A DNA stretch of 64,000 bases from Coprinellus micaceus (lineage: Eukaryota > Basidiomycota > Agaricomycetes > Agaricales > Psathyrellaceae). The notes beneath the pieces are model-generated. The model was not told where the DNA came from, searched no databases, and was given only the letters and a program-made list of their open reading frames with translations. The position numbers and the translations under genes were made by a program. This document shows, piece by piece, positions 58,082 to 64,000 of this stretch (position 1 is its first letter; the number at the start of each line of letters is the position of its first letter). Location: positions 2,232,001-2,296,000 of the forward strand of contig OX596343.1 of assembly GCA_951394405.1 (NCBI GenBank). Reading direction: 5' to 3'.

Positions 58082-58441
58082 ATGTGCTGGGACCCGAGCT
58101 TGTTATGCCTGCAATATCACAACGAAGCCGGCGTCCCGGGAAGTCCGACTCTCTTGAAAATGCACAGAACTGAGTTTGGGGGCAACAAACCAATTGATAC
58201 GGATGTCCCGGTCTTTGTAAAATCAGTCTATGCTTTCCATCGGTATCGGCATGAGCCGATTAACTATTCCACCCGAAGGGAGGCCTTGTTCTTCGTTGGG
58301 TTCTACCATCCCCTTTTAGACGTCCTTTGCCCAGAAAAGGCAAGGAATGTCCTCTGCAAGGCGACTCGAGAATCAAGCCGGAGCCATGCGGTAATGTGCT
58401 TCGAGAACTTCCGCCATGACCCCGATCAGAAATATGATTAG
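58082..58441 (+). CDS. Open frame of 119 aa, function unknown
   Basis: Begins ATG 58082 just downstream of the PUF gene and ends at 58441. Composition (VFVKSVYAFHRYRHEPINYS, REALFFVGFYHPLLDVLCPE) looks like real protein rather than a shadow frame. No domain is recognised and no intron needed. It could also be a 5' remnant of the degenerate gene that follows. Confidence 0.35.
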   Translation: MCWDPSLLCLQYHNEAGVPGSPTLLKMHRTEFGGNKPIDTDVPVFVKSVYAFHRYRHEPINYSTRREALFFVGFYHPLLDVLCPEKARNVLCKATRESSRSHAVMCFENFRHDPDQKYD

Positions 58442-58600
58442 AACTGGCCTGTTTCTTTGGATGGACAACGGAAAGAGCCCGCTCAAGTCTTTAGTTACTC
58501 ATCGTAACGACGCCCATGGGGGTCCATGGCAGTCCGAGCCAGCATCGCGCCCGAATAAAAGAGCTGGGAGCATTGAATTGTTGCTAAGAATCCTTCTAGT

Positions 58601-60220
58601 ATGTTCGACCAGTTTCTGTCGTTCCTTGACCGACTTGGCCAGGCTAATAGCACGGCACAAGGCAACCCTATCCTGACCTCGGTACGCGATGAAGACCTGG
58701 ACCATCCTCGTGTTCAACGCGCACTGGCCAGGCACTCGGTGGTCCCGAATCACTATCATCAACGGCCCACATCAATGGTGTGTATATCTTTGTTTGACCT
58801 CTCAGAGCACCTGGTGACTACGACTTACTCAAATCCAACTTCGTTCCAGCATCCCCAGGCCGAGACTAGCCTCAACCCACATCCGTTGCCCGGTGAATAC
58901 CGCTTCCCTGGTCGTGCGCTTAAGCGGCCTTTCGAGGAGCTGGGGGCTCCAGATATTTTGGCGGTAAGATAGATATATCCTTTGTTCCAGATTGAACATT
59001 GAGCGTTGTTTAGGACGATAGGGCCAAGGTCAGGATAGTGGGACGCGTTGAACCAACGGTATCGGCACTTCTGGCGATGGTGGAGCGGTTGCAGATCTTA
59101 GTACAAGAAACAAACGAAATAGCTGTCCGAGCAGAGGCCAGAACGGAAGAGATACATGGCTCACTGACGAAGGTTGTGGGTCGCTCATCCGAGGGTGCCG
59201 ACAACGAAGGAATACAGGGACCATCCGTTGAGGCAGGACACGAAGAAGGATTGAGATTGCCCCTTCGTATGGTGTTCCGACATCATAGAGCTCTCACAAA
59301 TGAGGTCGGTGCCTAACCTATGAGGCCGCGTCGGCAGGTTTGTTGACTGACTTCTGAGGCTAGGGTGGCAGGCTGGAAGGCTCGCCAGTTAGCGCCAGTA
59401 ACATGGAAGTGGAGGACGTGCTGGGGGAGGTGGGGACGGCGGCCCGTTTTGCGTTCATCACTGAGACTGACATCTTCCTTATCCTCCCTCAAGGCCCCTC
59501 CAGGATCAGACAGTGAATCTGGTGACAGCGCTCCTAGTAGGTGTGGTAGGGTTAGCTTCAACTTAAGGAGGACGGTCAACCCGTGGATCCGGGTAGAGCT
59601 CCTGGTAAGTCGCAGTCTCAGATTGTTGAAGCAATGGATCGGATGGCTTATATCCCAACTTAAGGCAGCTGTGCGCCACTTCACCAACCTTTTCTTGGGT
59701 GTTAAGTGTGACGAAGGCATCGAACGATCCATAGCGCGCTACGAAGACTCTGACGCCATAGAGGCCTACCAGGAGGACGAGACTGGGATTTTTCCCATGC
59801 CTGGTCTCTTTCCCCTCCGGCCCTCATGGTCGCACGTCCAAGGTGCATGGAACATGGCTTTGGCACACCAATTTACGGATTACATGGTGCGCAACGTCGG
59901 AGTCGACGTCTCTTACAGCGAGGATGTTCGAAATGCGTTCATTTCTCGCCTGGAGCGACTCAGTGAAGTTATTCATGCTAGTCAGAAAAGGGCTTGGTTG
60001 AGAGAGGAGAACGCTTCCAGGCTAGTTGAGAACGGGTGAGTCGGCAAAGGCCCCGGTTCGCCGTGTTATCTTACCGTTGCTGAAGCACGTCTAGAACGCA
60101 GACTATATGAAGCAGAGGGTTTGGAGGCCGATATCGCCTGGCACTCTTCGGTCGGCATTTACGACCTTATGTCTCTGCGAGTTATACCTACTGAAAGTTA
60201 CGTTCGACTCACATGAATGA
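58601..60220 (+). pseudogene. Degenerate paralogue of the 770-aa protein
   Basis: Matching exons can be followed: ATG 58601 to 58777; 58850-58963; 59014-59304 (RIVGRVEPTVSALLAMVERL, AVRAEARTEEIHG, equivalent to exon 3 of the gene at 40461); 59364 onward (EVEDVLGEVGTAARFAFI); an acidic piece with GSDSESGDSAPS; and a copy of exon 10 (about 59661-60039: GLFPLRPSWSHVQGAWNMAL, then NVGVDVSYSEDVRNAFISRL). The donor expected after RFAFI is ACTGAG instead of GTGAGC. The exons equivalent to 7-8 are missing, and the C-terminal GLPxNFY exon is absent or unreadable. Introns that remain are phase 0. Probably non-functional. Confidence 0.6.
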
Positions 60221-60786
60221 CACCCATCCTGGCACCAACATTATACCAATGAGAATCTACGTTCGCGGGGCCTGTCTCAAGAGGAGAGAGTAGCTGAAGG
60301 TGTACTATACTATCAGCTCATCCACTGCGCTAGACCTGGTCCTCGAATACTCCCACCCATTTGGAGTCTTGGGCGTAGGCGAACGTAGGCCGTTGGGCGT
60401 CCAGAAAGGACAGTTGTATCCTCCACGCGGATTAGCATGTTGGAAACGTTTGTATTGTATTGAAGTCAACGTGACACCAGGCTCCCTTAAGGGTCCAGAA
60501 CATAGACTTGACAGTAGGAGTGTGGCTATTTAAATGACCCGGAAGCATTTACTCCTATGTGAGTTTTTTCATCAAGCTAGGAAGGTTGGGATGTAGTTTC
60601 AGGCCTATCGACCGATCTGATGCACAGAAGGTCACCACTAATGATACTTCCTCCTCTGAGGTCAGTACCGTGCTTCACAGGGAAGTGGCCATGCACTCCC
60701 CAATATGAACCGGGAGATTCAATACATTACTGACGGGGCCTCCGTACATATATCTCCCATCCCTTTCATTGTCGGTTTGTGACCCA

Positions 60787-61651
60787 ATGGATTCCAACCG
60801 ACAGAGTATCTCTGACGAGGATGTCCGTTTTTACTGGACTTTACTCAGCGACCTCATCTCCATCCCTCCCTCTCCAGCCGCTCTCCCACCTGCGAAACGG
60901 GATTCCTGTATGATCCCAACCTCGACCAAAGACATAAAAATACCTCCCCGCACTAGATATCCTCCCACATCAAAAGTCTTTCGAACAAGGAGGGTCGGCG
61001 ATGGGACGCCCTCGTCGTGGGGAGCCTCACCCGCGACAGACTCGGACACTCTTGTCCATCCACACCCCTTCTTGAGAGTTCGCTCACTAGAAGGGCTGCA
61101 CAGCGCGTGGGATCCCGCGTTCCTTGACCAGAGAGTGGAGGCGTCGCAATCAGGGATCCTGAAGAGGGAGAACGGAAATCGAGAGAGGGTTTTTGGTATG
61201 ATCACTACGACTTGATCCCTCAGCTCCCTACTGACTCTCACCAGATGTTAATCCATCAGTCCCTTTCCCGTCCCAGGAGGCAGTTGATCGGATGCGCCCC
61301 CCTCTCAGTGCCCCACCAATACCACCCGTCACTAACCTCGACGGTGTTATCGGTCAGCATTACACTCATGAAGTCAGCCAGGACGGGGAGATCCGCTGGG
61401 AGCTTGGTATCCTCGAGCGTGGTGGTGATTGTGGATCATCGGACAGTCCGGAAAGGGTATCTAATACCCGCCTACTTTGGAGTAAGGCAGCCATTTCTGA
61501 TCATTTTCGGTTTTCACCTCTGACCAGGGACCCTAGGTTACATCGTCGATGGGTTCGCGGCCATGAGGAGCTGGATGTGCTCAGTGGTGAGATTGCTGGC
61601 TCACGGGAAATGATCGTAGCACAAATACAATATAGAGGTCGGGAATGCTGA
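60787..61651 (+). CDS. Hypothetical protein, 271 aa, 2 exons
   Basis: Exons 60787-61195 and 61245-61651 (TGA). The 49-nt intron has a GTATGA donor, CTGAC branch point and CACCAG acceptor, and joins VFG to DVNPS in frame. A CATATAT box at 60747-60753 lies 34 bp upstream of the ATG. The first half is polar with SIPPSPAALPPAKRDS. The second half has alternating charged and hydrophobic residues (GQHYTHEVSQDGEIRWELGI, LDVLSGEIAGSREMIVAQIQ). No signal peptide or known domain recognised. Confidence 0.5.
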
Positions 61652-62210
61652 ATTTTGGTTGCATAGACTAAGACAGGGTGGATACGAACTGAATACTATT
61701 GGATTTAGCTCCTGATGGGACAATGAAGGGCAGGTCTCAGAATCTTGCTCGAGCAACGTCTCCGGACCCTCTCGTCCTATCGTGCGAGGGCTCAGTTGGC
61801 GTGTCCTAGCGAGCAGTTGTGTCTCCGAGCCTCCATCTCACTGAGCTTCCGGAAGCTATGTAGACGAACCCTGTTTCTCTGGATACAAAAAGACGGAGAA
61901 GCTCCGGATGCCCCAGTAAGTGGGGTTTTGTCGGGGTTCGGAAAACGACCTCCGTCGACAGGCTTTTCTATCGATTTGCCATATCGCTACAGCCAGTTTC
62001 ACGAAACCGTCTGATTTCCCAGGTCGCAGAGTCTTCTCAATACAAATATGCAGATTGGGTCACCTTGGCGCAACGTCTCGTGTGAGGCGACGGGGGTACA
62101 GTGCTCTTGCCATTTTCGATCGGTTTTGACCGTGGGCTGGCGATCCGCTTCCTGAGGACGACTCTTACCGTTTTTGGGCAACCATCAGCTTTATTGGGTT
62201 ATATGAATAT
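61652..62210. other. Spacer without a supported gene
   Basis: An 89-aa plus frame (61745-62014) lacks splice context or a recognised motif. Nothing else stands out. Confidence 0.35.
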
Positions 62211-62388
62211 GAAATTCCGACGGGATCGAACCCCGTCCTCGTGAGAATTCTGTGGCGCTTCCCATAGCTTTGGTCACAAGGATCTGAATCTGGATCCATC
62301 TTAAAGGTTGTGTTGGACTCGCTCTTGTGCATGAGCTCAGAAATTTAAAATCCAGCAGTCCAATAGCTCAATGGGCTACAGGGAAACT
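62211..62388 (-). tRNA. tRNA-like pol III sequence (intron-bearing tRNA or SINE head), candidate
   Basis: On the minus strand GACGGGGTTCGATCCCGTC forms a perfect 5-bp T stem with a canonical B box. The 7 nt that follow (GGAATTT) pair 6 of 7, with one wobble, with AGTTTCC located 170 nt upstream. That is followed by a D-arm-like TAGC...GCTA hairpin and a TGGATTTTAAATTT stretch resembling an anticodon loop region. About 95 extra bases would have to be an intron or SINE insertion. There is no T-run terminator just downstream and the anticodon is not certain. Confidence 0.3.
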
Positions 62389-62531
62389 TTGGCTCGCCGC
62401 GTTCGAACAGAAGGTGCTCATGGATGATAACAGCCACGTCCAAGTATCAATCTCCAGGAAACGTAAACACGGACACAGGTTTCTCTTGTCCTTAGTGCTA
62501 ACCATGGGCTTGTGCACCAACCCTGATAATG

Positions 62532-62960
62532 TCTCCTTCCAGCCTCCAGCCCCTCTCCTCCCTGATAAGCGCTGCGACATATCGACAGACCTCAACGGTA
62601 CCAAAGTCCTCGTATTTGCCCTCCGGTATCGTGGTGTTGACGTATTGGACTAGTCTTGCAATCGAAAGGTCATCCGAAGTCGACTCGAACGTTGTTGCGA
62701 AGAGGTGCCGGGTCGATGAGAGGGCGAAGAGTTTGCGGCCTTGAGCGGTGTAAATGTGAAACAGTCCCCCACGCCCCACCAAACCCTCGGTTTGGGGCGG
62801 GTCACCGGCCGTGATGTCAGCGAAAGAGTGGTTATCGGGTGCTAGGACTTGGGGGAGCGAGACACTTGGAAGCGAGGGGAGGGGGTTTCTCTCGTTCACC
62901 ATGTCCAACTGCTTGCGTTGTGGTTGTATTGCGCGAGGTACAGGTAGAACGTGGCCCAAA
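62532..62960 (-). CDS. Hypothetical protein, C-terminal exon
   Basis: An open minus frame reads LPSLPSVSLPQVLAPDNHSF, GRGGLFHIYTAQGRKLFALS and KYEDFGTVEVCRYVAALIRE, ending RVGAQAHG before a stop near 62500. The residue pattern (aromatic FHIY, IPEGKYEDF) looks like a folded domain. An upstream exon with a hydrophobic run (MVWATFYLYLAQYNHN, near 62965-62915) may precede it in another frame, implying an intron or a membrane anchor. Family not named. Confidence 0.4.
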
Positions 62961-64000
62961 CCATGTTTTGAAAGACAGAACTGACGATGCCTTTCCCATG
63001 GAGCGATTCCATAGGCGGTCTCCTTTCTGAGAGTCAGCCATCGAGTGCAGAGGCGGCAGAGGACCCTGGCTAGGAGGAAGACAGCTTAGTGAGCATGGGC
63101 TTGAGCCGGCGAATGGATATACGCATGAAGGAGTGACGCACCGGGTAGCAGTGAATTCAGAAATAAATCGTTCAGAACGGAGGTGTTCTATCCGTTCCGC
63201 TTTGGTGAGGCAGCCTTTTTCGGAGCAGGGGCTGAGTGATAGCGTGAAGGTCTCAGCAGCGGAAGGCTGGGGGATTGTCAGCGCGCGGATTTCAGAGTTG
63301 TCTGGGCTGTGTTCTTTGGTCGGTAAAAAAAGGACTATGGATAGGGAAGACGTTCACGCTAATGCCACCCGTTCTCTCTCATATCCCAGGGGAAGTCCTC
63401 CTATGACCTCCGCTCCCGCTTTTGAGGCAAATTTGCGACTTCTTTTCCCCGTAGCCTGGATATAGCTACCCTCGACATTTCAACGCACGACCATCGTCCA
63501 AACTGAGAAATAATGCACCTCTAGGCCTTCGCCACGGCCGCTTTCTCTGTGCTTCCTCTTTGTTGAATAAGGGATGACCGTCCGCTGGGCCGTTCCTAGA
63601 AGAAGAAAGTTTGTGAGCATGGAGGACCGGGACGCAAATGGGCAGTGAAGATGATCAAAGCGCGTCATGAAACTGTCGTTAGTTCAGCAACCTCGGACAT
63701 CGGGATTTCTCACTCGCCTTCTTCGGACATTTCAGAGGCTGAGGCCGGGGCCATGGCAAATACCGGCTCTTCCGCGTGGAGGTTGAGCTTGTGAGCTGGA
63801 TGGAAGCAAGTTTTCAGCGCAATGGAGGGCGGTGTATCTCCGTTCGTGGAACTTCAAGCGGTACGTAACTGCCCCGGATTCCTTTAACAAGTGGAATGTT
63901 TCGTGATACCAATTTCACGAGATCCTAGACGTGCAGAAGGAACAAATTTCCGATCGAGGTCAGGGGGAGCATCTTGACATTTCCCAATTCAGGCCTGAGG
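62961..64000. other. Right end of window without a confident gene
   Basis: Short frames on both strands (for example plus 63133-63465, 110 aa) lack recognised motifs. A gene could run off the window edge. Confidence 0.35.

Noticed and set aside
62355..62420. Plus-strand tRNA from TAGCTCAATGGGCTA and GTTCGAAC boxes
   Set aside because: Stems do not pair around the boxes; the minus-strand reading fits better.

Overview
The window looks like nuclear DNA from a repeat-rich agaricomycete (mushroom-forming basidiomycete). Genes are split by many 45-70 nt introns with GTRAGT/GTATGT donors and CTRAY branch points. The recognisable proteins are of types I know from that group: a Tnp2-like transposase, a ubiquitin-like/zinc-ribbon protein, a WD40 protein with a C-terminal membrane anchor, and lineage-expanded proteins of unknown function. 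There is no sign of operons, ribosome binding sites or CRISPR. All gene models below were spliced by eye from GT/AG, branch point and frame.

1-23 kb: two large diverged direct copies (1-8630 and 14022-22970) of one segment, plus part of a third at about 12.2-13.65 kb. They carry a decayed gene with many introns, repeated modules and no intact gene I can name. Identity is mosaic: a 706-bp island is almost identical between copies although its flanks have drifted. Between the copies lies a ubiquitin-like gene (8729-11378). Its 3' half is the most striking object in the window: a chain of intron-like units (12 near-identical, then four diverged) separated by sixteen 3-nt putative microexons, every one in phase 0.

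23-28 kb: a Tnp2-like DNA transposon. Its transposase gene is on the minus strand and is interrupted near its 3' end by a hairpin MITE of about 92 bp with a target-site duplication. A second MITE copy, inverted, lies at 46.1 kb.

28-46 kb: a predicted membrane protein (minus), a long stretch without a confident gene, a 303-aa protein, a 222-aa nuclear-type protein, a WD40/TM protein (minus) and, divergent from it, a 770-aa protein with 11 exons.

46-64 kb: a pseudogene with GGQG-FGQ repeats, several weak hypothetical genes, a complete PUF (Pumilio) RNA-binding protein with eight repeats and one GC-AG intron, a degenerate paralogue of the 770-aa protein, a 271-aa protein, and a tRNA-like pol III candidate at 62.2-62.4 kb.

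The PUF gene is the only clear conserved housekeeping-type gene. Most of the rest is transposon-derived or belongs to lineage-specific families, which fits a fast-evolving repeat-rich chromosome region.
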